Source: Candidatus Bipolaricaulota bacterium | Lineage (GTDB): Bacteria > Bipolaricaulota > Bipolaricaulia > RBG-16-55-9 > DRXL01 | Direction: 5' to 3' | DNA: 45,534 nucleotides | NCBI GenBank assembly: GCA_025061735.1 | Contig: JANXAU010000048.1 | Span: 1 to 45,534, forward strand | Shown here: in pieces, positions 25,390 through 34,076 of the stretch | How the letters are laid out: each line of letters starts with the position of its first letter | How positions within the stretch are numbered: the stretch's first letter is position 1 | Notes under the pieces: model-generated | Told to the model about the DNA's origin: nothing | The model's input: the letters and a program-made list of their open reading frames with translations, nothing else | The model's database searches: none | Program-made: the position numbers and the translations under genes

Positions 25390-26666
25390 TCGAGCGATAC
25401 TCCCTCTCCCCGATGAAGGAGCTGTGGACGGAAGAGGCCAAGTATCGGCGTTGGCTTCAGGTCGAGCTGGCGGTCGCTGAAGCGCAAGCCGAGCTGGGCT
25501 ATATCCCCCAAGAGGCCGCCCGTGCCATTCGGCAAAAAGTCCGTCTTCATATTGCCAGAGCCAAAGAGATCGAATCCCAGATCGGGCACGATCTTCTGGC
25601 GTTTGTGCGCTCTCTAGAGGAGAGCGTGGGCCCCGAAGGGCGTTATATTCACCGAGGGCTGACGTCGTACGACGTTGAAGACACGGCGCTGGGGTTGGCT
25701 TTCAAAGAAGCGCTCGCGATTCTCATCGAAGATGCCAACAAGCTCGCCGCGGTGCTCTGGCGTCGCGCGCTGGAGCACAAGCGAACGCTGATGGTCGGGC
25801 GCACCCACGGGATGCACGCCGAGCCGATCACCTTTGGGCTGAAATTGTTAGTCTGGTACGACGAGATGCAGCGTCATCTCCAGCGTCTGAAAGACGCCCA
25901 GAAGCTCATGTCGGTGGGGAAGATCTCCGGTTCGGTGGGCACGTACGCGAACGTGGACCCCGAGGTCGAGCGGCGCGTCTGCGCCAAGCTCGGCCTGGCT
26001 CCCGTGCCCATTTCGAATCAGATCGTGCAGCGCGACCGGCATGCCCAAGTGCTGACGACGCTGGCGATCTGTGCCGGGACGGTAGAGAAGATCGCCACCG
26101 AGATTCGCAACCTGCATCGCACCGAGATCGCCGAAGTCCGCGAGGGCCGCCCGCACGGCTCCTCGTCTATGCCCCACAAACAGAACCCCTCTACGTGTGA
26201 GACGCTCACGGGGCTAGCGCGTCTCGTGCGCGTCAATGCCTTGGCTGCCTTGGAGAACCAGACGATCTGGCACGAGCAGGATCTGACGCGCTCTTCGGTC
26301 GAACGGGTGATCATCCCCGATAGCTTCTTGGCGACGCACTATCTGTTGGTCAAGTTAACCGATGTGATCGAGCATCTGGTCGTCAACGCTGAGCGCATGA
26401 GGCAGAATCTGGAGCTGAGCTTGGGGACGGTCTTCTCTCAAGCGCTCTTATTGAAGCTGGTAGACAAGGGGATGGCGCGGGCGCAGGCGCACGAGCTGGT
26501 GAGCGACTTGGCCCATCGAGCCATGACGGAACAGAAGAGCTTTCAAGCGCTTGTGGGCGCGCATCCCGAGATACAGAAGCTGCTCAGCCCCGACGAGATA
26601 GACCAGCTCTTCGATGACGAATACCATCTGAAGCACGTGGAGACGATCTTTGCGCGTTTTGTGTGA
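25386..26666 (+). CDS. purB: adenylosuccinate lyase
   Basis: A 426-residue fumarase-superfamily lyase used twice in purine synthesis (SAICAR to AICAR, and adenylosuccinate to AMP). Motifs include MVGRTHGMHAEP with the catalytic His, HRGLTSYDVEDTAL, and the signature loop GSSSMPHKQNPSTCE. It starts with GTG, which overlaps the kbl stop codon (GTGA), so translation is coupled. The convergent mutase gene ends 11 bp away. Confidence 0.95.
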
Positions 26667-26677
26667 AGAAGACGAAG

Positions 26678-27091
26678 CTAGACGCCGACGGCGCGGAGCT
26701 TTTGTACTTCTCTTCGGATGAACTCGACGATCTCTTGGGTGGAAGTCCCCGGACCAAACAGCCCTTTCACGCCCATCGCTTCTAAGATCGGCTTGTCCTC
26801 GTCGGGGATGATCCCGCCTCCCAAGAGCAAGACGTCGTCCATGCCGTACTGCTTCATCAGCTCGGTCAGTTTCCTGAAGATCGTCAGGTGCGCCCCGGAG
26901 AGAATGCTCAGCCCGATGACATCGACGTCTTCCTGGAGCGCGGCCTTGATGACCTGTTCGGGGGTGTTGTGCAGACCGGTGTAGATGACCTCCATGCCGG
27001 CATCGCGCAGGGCGCGCGCCACGACCTTCACCCCGCGGTCATGGCCGTCGAGTCCTGCCTTGGCCATCAGCACGCGAATTGGGCGATTCAT
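26678..27091 (-). CDS. methylmalonyl-CoA mutase, B12-binding subunit
   Basis: A 137-residue stand-alone cobalamin-binding domain. The base-off/His-on motif is present ([11 protein letters not shown], His near residue 17, followed by SILSGAH and [12 protein letters not shown]). In many archaea and some bacteria this domain is a separate protein that pairs with the catalytic chain, which lies 6 bp upstream. The two convert methylmalonyl-CoA to succinyl-CoA. Confidence 0.94.
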   Translation of the reverse strand: MNRPIRVLMAKAGLDGHDRGVKVVARALRDAGMEVIYTGLHNTPEQVIKAALQEDVDVIGLSILSGAHLTIFRKLTELMKQYGMDDVLLLGGGIIPDEDKPILEAMGVKGLFGPGTSTQEIVEFIRREVQKLRAVGV

Positions 27092-27097
27092 GACTCT

Positions 27098-28780
27098 TTA
27101 CACCATCGCTGGCTCACGATAAGCCCCGTGAACTTTCTTGAGCACCTCCATGATCTCGCCGACGCTCGCGTAGGCTTTGACGGCTTCTAAGATATAGGGC
27201 ATCGTATTCTGTCGTTGGCGCGCGGCTTCTTCTAACCGCGCGAGCGCGCGCTCGACAGCGCGGGCGTCGCGCTCCTGCCGCACGCGCTTGAGACGCTCGA
27301 TCTGCCGACGTTGCACTTCGGGATCGATCTTGAGCGTGGGGACTTTCTGGTCTTGCTCTTTCGGGATCGTGTACTTATTAACTCCAACGATGATCTGCTC
27401 TCCCGACTCGACTTGCTTTTGGTACTCATAGGCCGCTTGGGCGATCTCCCGTTGGAAGAAGCCCTGCTCAATTCCCCGAAAGACTCCCTCTAAGATGCTG
27501 CCGTTGCCCAGGCGCTCGATTTTGCGAATATACTCCAGCGCTTTGCGCTCGATTTCGTTGGTGAGCGCCTCGACGAAGTAGCTGCCGGCCAGGGGGTCGA
27601 TCGTATCGGCGACGCCCGACTCGTAGGCGATGATCTGCTGGGTGCGCAGCGCGATTCGCACGGCCTCTTCGGTGGGCAGGGCCAGCGCCTCGTCGTAGGA
27701 GTTTGTGTGGAGGCTCTGCGTGCCGCCCAAGACGGCGGCGAGGGCTTGGATCGTGACGCGAATGATGTTGTTGAGCGGCTGCTGTTCGGTGAGGGTACAT
27801 CCAGCGGTCTGGGTATGGAAGCGCAACTTCCAGCTTTCGGGGTTTTTGGCCCCATAGCGCTCGCGCAGCGCGCGCGCCCAGATCCGGCGCGCCGCCCTGA
27901 ATTTGGCGATCTCCTCAAAGAACGAATTGTGCGAGTTGAAGAAGAAGCTCAGTTGGGGGGCCAATGCGTCAAGGTCCAGCCCCCGTTGGAGGGCGGCTTC
28001 GACGTAGGCCATCCCGTCGGCGAGCGTGAAGGCCAACTCCTGCACGGCGGTCGAGCCGGCCTCGCGAATGTGATAGCCCGAGATGCTAATCAGATTAAAC
28101 TTAGGCGTCTCTCGAATGCCAAACTCAAACACATCTACGATCAGATCCACCGAGGGCCTTGGGGGAACGACCCACTCTTTCTGAGCGATGAACTCTTTGA
28201 GCATGTCGTTCTGGATGGTGCCGCGCAGCTTCTCTCGCGGCACGCCCTGCTGGTCTCCAATGGCGATGTACATCGCGTAGATGACCGGCGCGCTGGGATT
28301 GATGGTAAAGCTTGTCGAGACCTGATCCAACGGAATCCCGTCGAAGAGAATCTCAAAATCTCTCAGGGTATCTACGGCGACGCCCTCGACGCCCACCTCG
28401 CCGTCGGCCAACGGATGATCGCTGTCCAACCCCATGAGCGTGGGCATGTCAAACGCCGTCGAGAGGCCGGTCTGGCCCTCTTTTAGGAGATATTTGAATC
28501 GCTGGTTGGTCTCTTCGGGGCCACCGAAGCCCGCGAACTGGCGCATCGTCCAGAGCCGACCCCGGTACATCGTGGGATAGACGCCACGGGTGTAGGGGTA
28601 TTCTCCGGGGTAGCCCAGATCGCGCTCGTAATCTAAGTCTTTGATATCTTCAGGGGTGTAGAGCCGGCCGATCTCTTCGTTGGAGACGGTGATAAAGCGT
28701 TCGCGTCGTTCTGGGGATCTTTTCAAGAAAGGCTCGAGGGTCTCCCTCTCCCAGCGCTCCTTCTCGCTCTGAGTCTTCAT
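27098..28780 (-). CDS. methylmalonyl-CoA mutase, catalytic subunit
   Basis: A 560-residue TIM-barrel mutase chain without a fused B12 domain. [20 protein letters not shown] and [16 protein letters not shown] are hallmark segments of the active site. The former carries the Tyr that favours methylmalonyl- over isobutyryl-CoA mutase, though related ethylmalonyl mutases cannot be excluded. It should channel propionyl-CoA from odd or branched acyl chains, made by the neighbouring beta-oxidation genes, to succinyl-CoA. No epimerase or MeaB chaperone gene is in the window. The ribosome binding site is GGGGAGG. Confidence 0.93.
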   Translation of the reverse strand: MKTQSEKERWERETLEPFLKRSPERRERFITVSNEEIGRLYTPEDIKDLDYERDLGYPGEYPYTRGVYPTMYRGRLWTMRQFAGFGGPEETNQRFKYLLKEGQTGLSTAFDMPTLMGLDSDHPLADGEVGVEGVAVDTLRDFEILFDGIPLDQVSTSFTINPSAPVIYAMYIAIGDQQGVPREKLRGTIQNDMLKEFIAQKEWVVPPRPSVDLIVDVFEFGIRETPKFNLISISGYHIREAGSTAVQELAFTLADGMAYVEAALQRGLDLDALAPQLSFFFNSHNSFFEEIAKFRAARRIWARALRERYGAKNPESWKLRFHTQTAGCTLTEQQPLNNIIRVTIQALAAVLGGTQSLHTNSYDEALALPTEEAVRIALRTQQIIAYESGVADTIDPLAGSYFVEALTNEIERKALEYIRKIERLGNGSILEGVFRGIEQGFFQREIAQAAYEYQKQVESGEQIIVGVNKYTIPKEQDQKVPTLKIDPEVQRRQIERLKRVRQERDARAVERALARLEEAARQRQNTMPYILEAVKAYASVGEIMEVLKKVHGAYREPAMV

Positions 28781-28807
28781 GAGTCCTCCCCTGTGCCCTT
28801 TAGCTCT

Positions 28808-28836
28808 ATTATAATCAAAAATCTCTCAAGAGCCAA
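28808..28836 (-). promoter_or_regulatory. promoter for the methylmalonyl-CoA mutase operon
   Basis: -35 TTGGCT (28831-28836), 17-bp spacer, perfect -10 TATAAT (28808-28813) on the minus strand, predicting a leader of about 20 nt. Confidence 0.6.
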
Positions 28837-28863
28837 TAGCATGCCCCTCGCTGGCTTATGCTT

Positions 28864-28869
28864 TATAAT
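28864..28869 (+). promoter_or_regulatory. -10 element of the DUF502 gene (leaderless)
   Basis: TATAAT ends nine bases before the ATG at 28879, so transcription should start at or next to the start codon. There is no Shine-Dalgarno sequence and no clear -35. Confidence 0.5.
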
Positions 28870-28878
28870 AAGCGCGCT

Positions 28879-29532
28879 ATGAACACTCCATCGCTGGGTC
28901 GTCGCCTCTGGCATCATATCTACTCCCGGATGTTGACCGGGGTGGTCTTTGTGGTGCCCGTCATCCTGACGATTTGGGTCTTGCAGATTCTCTATGGTCT
29001 CTTGGACGGCCCGCTGCGCTCGTTGCTCAATCTCTTCTGGCGGCCCGTCTTTGGGTGGGAGCTGCCTCCTGGCGTCGGTCTGGTCTTGACGCTCCTGCTG
29101 CTCTACGGCAGCGGCGTGCTGGCGACCAACGTCTTTGGGCGCCGGTTGCTAGAGTTTGGTGAGGCGCTGCTAGAGAAGATGCCATTGGTGAACAGCATTT
29201 ACAACTCGGCGCGTCAGGTCGTGCGGACGCTCTCGCGCACCGAGCAGCCCACCTTCCAGCGCGTCGTTTTGGTTGAATTTCCCTCCAAGGGCTTGTGGAC
29301 GGTCGCCTTCCAAGTGGGCACGATCCAGACGAGCGATGGGCGCGAGTGGGTGCGGGTCTATGTGCCGACGACGCCCAACCCCACGTCGGGGTTCTTGCAA
29401 TTTCTCCCCAGAGAGAACGTGCAGCCAACGTCGATCCCCGTTGAAGAGGCGCTCAAGATGGTCGTCTCTGGGGGGATTTTGGCGCCGGAGCGACTGGATA
29501 TGGGGCTGACGAAGATCAATCAGAGTTCATAG
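28879..29532 (+). CDS. DUF502 family membrane protein
   Basis: A 217-residue protein with two N-terminal membrane helices (about 18-42 and 62-85), a characteristic MPLVNSIYNSARQVV segment and a C-terminal soluble domain (VYVPTTPNPTSGFLQF). DUF502 proteins are widespread in bacteria and have no settled function; in plants relatives are called COV. The ATG at 28879 is preferred over one seven codons upstream because the upstream ATG lies before the -10. The 3' end overlaps the convergent HD gene by 13 bp. Confidence 0.85.
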   Translation: MNTPSLGRRLWHHIYSRMLTGVVFVVPVILTIWVLQILYGLLDGPLRSLLNLFWRPVFGWELPPGVGLVLTLLLLYGSGVLATNVFGRRLLEFGEALLEKMPLVNSIYNSARQVVRTLSRTEQPTFQRVVLVEFPSKGLWTVAFQVGTIQTSDGREWVRVYVPTTPNPTSGFLQFLPRENVQPTSIPVEEALKMVVSGGILAPERLDMGLTKINQSS

Positions 29533-30290
29533 CGTTCGACGAGCTTCTTCTCTTCTCCCGCGATCTCGGCGCGAATCTCAAAGTACTCCGAAAGCCCGGA
29601 GTGTTTGAGCTTCTCTTTTAAGAGATTGTCTATCTGAAAGATCCCCGCGGAGTTGGCCATCTTGATCTCGATGCAGATGGGGCGCTTCTCGCCCTTGCGG
29701 AGTTGCACGTCTTCAATGGCAGAAGCCGAGACGGCGTGAATCGTGAGCGACCCCGCCTTGAAGGGGATTCGCGCCCGCCCCTCTTCCATGTCGAGAGCGT
29801 CAGCGATCTTCAAGACCCCAGCTTCAACTGTCAATGGCTCGATATGCGTCTCGTGCGCGTAGATCGCGTGCAGGACTTCTGACGTGATAATGGCGCGCTC
29901 GCGCTCGGCATAGATATCTTTGAGCAGATCGGGCAAGAGAGTGGCAGCGAGCGCGACTGAGAACGGCTCGTGGTTCACCCGGTGCACGATGTGCCCGATG
30001 TCGTGCAACGCCGCTGCTAAGACGACAATCACTTCGGCGTCGTCTTTGGTGAGCTTGTGATCTTTTTCGACGCTGGGCTGCACGCCCACTTCGATCAGCA
30101 TTCGCAAGAGTTTGAGCGCGAGATTGGCGACGATTCTAATGTGCACCGGGCCGTGATCGTTGATCCCCATGCGGTCAATCGCCGTGATGTTGGAACAGTA
30201 CCAATACGTATTGAGCGTGACGTGCTCGTCGATGCGCTGGACGACGGCTTCGAGCTTTTTATTCTGTTTGACGGGGATATTTAAGGGCAT
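29520..30290 (-). CDS. HD-domain metal-dependent phosphohydrolase
   Basis: A 256-residue HD-superfamily protein. The HD pair is in AAALHDIGHIVHR (about residues 93-105), preceded by HGPVHIRIV and followed by HETHIEP and IADALDMEEG, which supply the remaining metal ligands. The C-terminal part is a beta-rich domain of unknown role. Such enzymes cut phosphoesters, often of nucleotides; the substrate cannot be told here. Its start overlaps the end of nadM by 10 bp. Confidence 0.85.
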   Translation of the reverse strand: MPLNIPVKQNKKLEAVVQRIDEHVTLNTYWYCSNITAIDRMGINDHGPVHIRIVANLALKLLRMLIEVGVQPSVEKDHKLTKDDAEVIVVLAAALHDIGHIVHRVNHEPFSVALAATLLPDLLKDIYAERERAIITSEVLHAIYAHETHIEPLTVEAGVLKIADALDMEEGRARIPFKAGSLTIHAVSASAIEDVQLRKGEKRPICIEIKMANSAGIFQIDNLLKEKLKHSGLSEYFEIRAEIAGEEKKLVERYEL

Positions 30291-30823
30291 AAGGATTTAT
30301 CGCTCTGGGCGATGCGACGCAGACGCGCGATGCCGTGAATCTCGTCAATGACTTTGGCGACGGCTTCTGGAACGAAGCGGCGCCAGTTCTGATCGTCTTG
30401 GATCATCAGTTCGCGGATCTTGGTGCCATCGAACTGGGCGCGTTCGACGTAGGGGAGGGAGCGCACGGGGATCCCGCGTTCAGCGAAGAGCTGCTGCACC
30501 AGCGAATTATTCGAATAGACGATCTCGAACGGCGGAGTCAAACTCCGAATGTGCGCGACGTAGAGCGAGTTGCGCTCGATGTCTTCGATGGGCAAGACAT
30601 ACCTTGTAATCGAGGGTTTTAAGTCTTCTAACGCCTTGGTGATCATCATGATTCTCTCGCCAGCGGTGAAGGGGTCTTTGAGCGTGTGGCTCTCTTGGGC
30701 GGAGCCGATAGCAATAATCAATTCGTCAATCTCGCGGCTGTCTACGATCTGTTTAATGACAGCGTGATGCCCGTTGTGATAGGGCTGGAAGCGTCCCAAG
30801 AATAAGCCGCGTTTGATCTTCAT
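30281..30823 (-). CDS. nadM: nicotinamide-nucleotide adenylyltransferase, archaeal (NadM) type
   Basis: A 180-residue nucleotidyltransferase with the class motif GRFQPYHNGHH at the start and the downstream DGTKIRELM that stands in for the ISxxxxR motif. NMN adenylyltransferase makes NAD from NMN and ATP. This short form is typical of archaea and scattered bacteria and differs from bacterial NadD. ATG 30823 is chosen over GTG 30832; the stretch GGGTGAGGG before it serves as ribosome binding site, holds the stop codon of the upstream gene and is part of a dispersed repeat. nadC lies 14 kb away at the window end. Confidence 0.88.
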   Translation of the reverse strand: MKIKRGLFLGRFQPYHNGHHAVIKQIVDSREIDELIIAIGSAQESHTLKDPFTAGERIMMITKALEDLKPSITRYVLPIEDIERNSLYVAHIRSLTPPFEIVYSNNSLVQQLFAERGIPVRSLPYVERAQFDGTKIRELMIQDDQNWRRFVPEAVAKVIDEIHGIARLRRIAQSDKSLCP

Positions 30824-30825
30824 GG

Positions 30826-30890
30826 CCCTCACCCCCGACCCCTCTCCCGTCCGTCAAGACGGGAGAGGGGAGCCGCAGGCGGGGTGAGGG
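30826..30890. repeat. palindromic repeat at the junction of the Rdx-like gene and nadM
   Basis: CCTCTCCCGTC (30841-30851) pairs with GACGGGAGAGG (30858-30868), and the flanks CCCTCACCCC/GGGGTGAGGG extend the palindrome. It encodes the last 20 residues of the Rdx-like protein and supplies the ribosome binding site of nadM. Confidence 0.75.
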
Positions 30891-31134
30891 CCTTGGCGAA
30901 AAACTCTCCCACAGCTTGAGCGACTTTTTCGGCGTTAGGCAGGCCCTCATCGCCCATCTCGATCACAAGAGACCCATTGGCTGTGACGCGAAAGACCCCG
31001 TCATGGCCGGGCTTGAGCGCTACGGCTTCGATATGGTCGGCGTAGTTCTCTAAAATTTTGTGCGCGGCTTCCAGCGCCGGCTTCAAGTACATACATTCGT
31101 CGCAGTATTCGATCACAATCGTTGGCTTAGGCAT
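30829..31134 (-). CDS. Rdx/SelW-family thioredoxin-fold protein
   Basis: A 101-residue protein. EYCDECMYLKPA gives the CxxC redox pair (C11, C14) of the Rdx family; it has Cys where some relatives have selenocysteine. VALKPGHDGVFRVTANG and the last-strand region fit the short SelW-like fold. The final 20 residues (LTPPAAPLSRLDGRERG) are the translation of a palindromic repeat and are not part of the family. The -10 TACAAT is so near the ATG that the transcript should be leaderless. The stop codon overlaps an alternative GTG start of nadM. Confidence 0.8.
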   Translation of the reverse strand: MPKPTIVIEYCDECMYLKPALEAAHKILENYADHIEAVALKPGHDGVFRVTANGSLVIEMGDEGLPNAEKVAQAVGEFFAKALTPPAAPLSRLDGRERGRG

Positions 31135-31145
31135 AGCAAAATAAT

Positions 31146-31175
31146 ATTGTACAGAGCAGGCGCTGGCTCGTCCAA
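31146..31175 (-). promoter_or_regulatory. promoter for the Rdx-like gene (leaderless)
   Basis: -35 TTGGAC (31170-31175), 18-bp spacer, -10 TACAAT (31146-31151) on the minus strand. The predicted start lies about five bases before the ATG at 31134. Confidence 0.5.
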
Positions 31176-31186
31176 CACAGAGTGGC

Positions 31187-31192
31187 TATAAT
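31187..31192 (+). promoter_or_regulatory. -10 element of the thioredoxin-fold gene
   Basis: Perfect TATAAT on the plus strand, 22 bp before the ATG at 31215, with GAGGTGA as ribosome binding site. The -35 is weak (CTGGCT at 31163-31168). It overlaps the divergent promoter of the Rdx-like gene. Confidence 0.5.
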
Positions 31193-31214
31193 TACCCCAC
31201 CGAGGTGATCTCTC

Positions 31215-31742
31215 ATGCTCAAGTACGGCGACCCAGCCCCCGACTTTCAGCTTAAAGGCGTGGACGGCAAGCTCTACAAGCTCTCCGATTATAAGAGCAA
31301 AAAAGCCGTCGCGGTGATCTTTAGCTGCAATCATTGCCCGTATGTCAAAGCCTACGAAGACCGCATGATCGCGCTGGCCAAAGAGTACGAACCCAAGGGC
31401 GTGCAGTTTCTCGTCATTAACTCCAACGACCCGACAAAATACCCCGAAGACAGCTTCGACAATATGATAAAACGGGCGAAAGAGAAGGGCTATCCCTTCC
31501 CCTATCTGTACGACGAGACCCAGCAGATCGCCAAAGCGTATAGCGCCCAGCGCACGCCCGAAGTCTTCTTGTTCGATAGCTCCATGAAGCTACGCTATCA
31601 CGGAGCGATTGACGATAACGCCGAAGACCCCAGCAAGGTCACCAAGCGCTATCTCAAAGACGCGCTCGATGCGGTGTTGGCGGGGAAGGAGCCGGCGCTC
31701 AAAGATACGCCACCGGTGGGATGCACGATCAAATGGAAGTAG
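31215..31742 (+). CDS. thioredoxin-fold protein of the AhpC/TSA-redoxin group
   Basis: A 175-residue cytoplasmic protein with no signal peptide. The active-site-like [14 protein letters not shown] puts two Cys (C38, C41) at the usual place, and TPEVFLFD contains the cis-Pro. These small redoxins are common next to other redox proteins, and their substrates are mostly unknown. It stands alone between a divergent Rdx-like gene and a convergent gene. Confidence 0.87.
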   Translation: MLKYGDPAPDFQLKGVDGKLYKLSDYKSKKAVAVIFSCNHCPYVKAYEDRMIALAKEYEPKGVQFLVINSNDPTKYPEDSFDNMIKRAKEKGYPFPYLYDETQQIAKAYSAQRTPEVFLFDSSMKLRYHGAIDDNAEDPSKVTKRYLKDALDAVLAGKEPALKDTPPVGCTIKWK

Positions 31743-31746
31743 TCAG

Positions 31747-32346
31747 CTAGCGCGATGGCTCTATCGTAAACGTGACGCGAGCGCGATCAATCTCTTGGCC
31801 GGAGAGATCTCGTAGAATCGCGATAAATTCTGTTGTTCCAGCGGGGAAGCGCTTGGCGGCAAATCCCGCAGGTAGGCGCAGTGTCTGAAGCTTGCCCAGC
31901 GTCACAGCACGCGGCTTGAGCAGAATCTCTTCGGTGCCGTCGCCCTTGAGGACGCGCAGCTCCCCCACGACGCGCCAGTTTGTATGATGCGGGTTCTTCA
32001 CAACCGCGAGAAACTCCAAGCGCTCTGTCGGAGAGACCGTCAACGGCGAGGTCGGCTCCAGACGCACAAACTCCCCAGGGACACTATTAAGAGGGCGACT
32101 CTTCTCTTGGGGAGTTTCAGGGCGCTGATGGGAGAGCGCTTGAGGATTGATAAAATCTTCTTCGGTCTCTTGAGCGGGCGATGACGTCGGAGCCGGTTCT
32201 GTTCTAGGCGTCGCGCCCTCGGAGGCAACCGATGCGGCCACCGCTACGTTATAGTAAGGGCGGTGTGCCGACCAGCCCAAGCTCAAGAGCATCAACGCCG
32301 TAAGCCCCAAGATGCCCCACTCTGTTATTCTTCTCGCTGCTCTCAT
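31747..32346 (-). CDS. membrane-anchored beta-domain protein with Pro-rich linker
   Basis: A 199-residue protein: one N-terminal membrane helix (about residues 10-27), a low-complexity Pro/Glu/Ser linker to about residue 95, and a compact beta domain (SPTERLEFLAVVKNPHH to TFTIEP). I do not recognise the family. The layout (anchor, linker, beta sandwich) suggests an envelope protein. It ends 4 bp after the convergent redoxin gene. Confidence 0.6.
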   Translation of the reverse strand: MRAARRITEWGILGLTALMLLSLGWSAHRPYYNVAVAASVASEGATPRTEPAPTSSPAQETEEDFINPQALSHQRPETPQEKSRPLNSVPGEFVRLEPTSPLTVSPTERLEFLAVVKNPHHTNWRVVGELRVLKGDGTEEILLKPRAVTLGKLQTLRLPAGFAAKRFPAGTTEFIAILRDLSGQEIDRARVTFTIEPSR

Positions 32347-32642
32347 AGCAGCATCACTTTACAGAAGGCGTGCGCCGGAGGGAAGCGCACGAGGCGCCCT
32401 AGGTGACGAAGTCGAAGACAATGTGAAGGGACAGATGTACCTACCAAAAACGCTATCAAAATCAAAAAAAGCGACCCCCGATCTGCGCTCTCCAGATCGG
32501 GGATCACTGCTTCGGAGGTTTCCGCCAATGTTTAGAAGATGGCTCGAGTATAGAAGTTTCGCAAGCCCAAAGATAGGAGCCATGTCTATTGGGAGCGCGT
32601 GACCTGAAGACATTTTCTGGGGACACGGGCGTGTGATGGAGA
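32347..32642. other. intergenic spacer without a convincing gene
   Basis: A spacer of 296 bp. It holds the intrinsic terminator at 32464-32502. Short frames exist but their composition is not protein-like and none has a good ribosome binding site. Confidence 0.5.
32464..32502 (-). terminator. intrinsic terminator downstream of coaE
   Basis: On the minus strand CCCCGATCTG pairs with CAGATCGGGG across a 7-nt loop (32476-32502) and is followed by a run of seven T (32464-32470). It would end the aminotransferase-tlyA-coaE transcript, about 140 nt past the coaE stop. Confidence 0.85.
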
Positions 32643-33254
32643 TCACTCAGTGCGAGCAAGCAGTTCTTGGAAGAGCATTCTTGCGCGTTCGCGCGTCTCT
32701 TCGACGGTTCCCGATGCGTCGAGCACGAAGTCGGCTTTAGGGGCGAGCAGCTCTGGAGGAGTTTGGGCCTCGACGCGGGTACGAGCCTCTTCGTGAGAGA
32801 GTCCGTTGCGCTTCATCAAGCGCTCGATCTGGGCCTCGCGCGACGCGCGCACCAGAATCACATAATCAAAGAACTGCCTATTCGCATAGGGTGACTCTAA
32901 CAGTAACGCCGCTTCAATCAAGAGAAGCTTGGTTCCGCGAGCACGATGCTCTTGTACGATCTCTACGAGCTTCTGATGCACCGCGGGATGGACGACCGAA
33001 TTCAGATAGTCACGCGCTTGGGGGTCGTTGAAGATGAGCGCTCCGAGCTTCTTGCGATCTATGGCTCCTTCGGGGGTGAGAATGCCCTGTCCAAAGCGCG
33101 CGACGAGCTGGTGATAGACGTCGGTGCCCTTGGTATATGTTTCCCACGCGATCTTATCGGCGTCAATGACGGCGACGCCGGAGAGCTTCGCGGCTTCTTG
33201 GGCGACGAGGCTCTTGCCCGTGGCGATGCCTCCAGCCAGGCCGACGATCAGCAT
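32643..33254 (-). CDS. coaE: dephospho-CoA kinase
   Basis: A 203-residue kinase that adds the 3' phosphate in the last step of CoA synthesis. GLAGGIATGKS is the P-loop, VIDADKIAWE holds the catalytic Asp, and LLIEAALLLESPYA is the family core. The ATG at 33254 has CAGGAG upstream; a longer frame runs into tlyA. It is the last gene before a terminator. Confidence 0.94.
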   Translation of the reverse strand: MLIVGLAGGIATGKSLVAQEAAKLSGVAVIDADKIAWETYTKGTDVYHQLVARFGQGILTPEGAIDRKKLGALIFNDPQARDYLNSVVHPAVHQKLVEIVQEHRARGTKLLLIEAALLLESPYANRQFFDYVILVRASREAQIERLMKRNGLSHEEARTRVEAQTPPELLAPKADFVLDASGTVEETRERARMLFQELLARTE

Positions 33255-33274
33255 TGAATACTCCTGAGCAGAGA

Positions 33275-34072
33275 TTATAAGCTTCGATGGGCCTCGGCGA
33301 CCAGTGCTGCCCAAGCGATAGAACAACTCCGGTGCGGTTCGTTCTTGATATGGAAGAAAAATTCGATATTTCCCGCTGGCCCTCGGATCGGTGAAAACGT
33401 CGCGTTGACGATCGAGATCTGCAACTGGTCTTCAATGAAGCGTGCGAGGTCTTCCAAAACGCGCTGATGCGTAAGAGAATCTTTGACGACGCCGCCGCGA
33501 GCAATCTGCTTGCGGCCCGCTTCAAATTGGGGCTTGACGAGACAGATCAGATCCCCCTTGGGCGTGACGATCTCTTTCAGCGGAGGCAAGATGAGTTTGA
33601 GCGAGATGAACGAGACATCGACGGTGGCTAGATCTACGAGTTCGCCGATCTGTTCTGGCTTTAAGTATCGAGCGTTGATCTCTTCTAGCACCGTGACTCT
33701 GGGGTCGGTGCGCAGCTTCCAATCGAGTTGTCCCTTGCCGACGTCTATGGCATAGACTCTTTTGGCTCCGTGCTGAAGCAGACAGTCGGTGAACCCCCCG
33801 GTCGAAGCGCCTATATCCAGACAAGTCTTGTCGGTGGCGTCTATCTGAAAGACGTCCAGCGCTTTCTCTAATTTCAGTCCACCTTGGCTGACGTAGCGCG
33901 GGGTCTCTTTGACTTCGATCTGCGCATCAATAGAGACTTGAGCACCGGGCTTATCTATCAGCTCTCCGTTGACGAGCACCAGGCCGGCGGAGATCGCGCG
34001 CTGGGCTTGAGCACGCGAGCTGTACAGCCCGCGCTCTACAAGCAAGAGATCAAGACGTCGCTTGTGAGACAT
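33275..34072 (-). CDS. tlyA: TlyA-family rRNA 2'-O-methyltransferase/hemolysin-like protein
   Basis: A 265-residue protein with an N-terminal S4 RNA-binding domain (about 3-65; RLDLLLVERGLYSSRAQAQR) and an FtsJ-like methyltransferase domain (CLDIGASTGGFTDCLLQ, VYAIDVGKGQLDWKL). TlyA methylates rRNA in mycobacteria; older names call it a hemolysin. It starts 4 bp after the aminotransferase stop codon, without a clear ribosome binding site, so it probably depends on coupling. Confidence 0.92.
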   Translation of the reverse strand: MSHKRRLDLLLVERGLYSSRAQAQRAISAGLVLVNGELIDKPGAQVSIDAQIEVKETPRYVSQGGLKLEKALDVFQIDATDKTCLDIGASTGGFTDCLLQHGAKRVYAIDVGKGQLDWKLRTDPRVTVLEEINARYLKPEQIGELVDLATVDVSFISLKLILPPLKEIVTPKGDLICLVKPQFEAGRKQIARGGVVKDSLTHQRVLEDLARFIEDQLQISIVNATFSPIRGPAGNIEFFFHIKNEPHRSCSIAWAALVAEAHRSL

Positions 34073-34076
34073 GAAG

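Noticed and set aside
30829-31134. Possible selenoprotein in the Rdx/SelW-like gene
   Set aside because: The redox motif has two Cys codons and no in-frame TGA at that site; nothing suggests selenocysteine.
32359-32646. A 95-codon minus-strand frame between coaE and the beta-domain protein
   Set aside because: It spans the intrinsic terminator, has no ribosome binding site and no recognisable feature.
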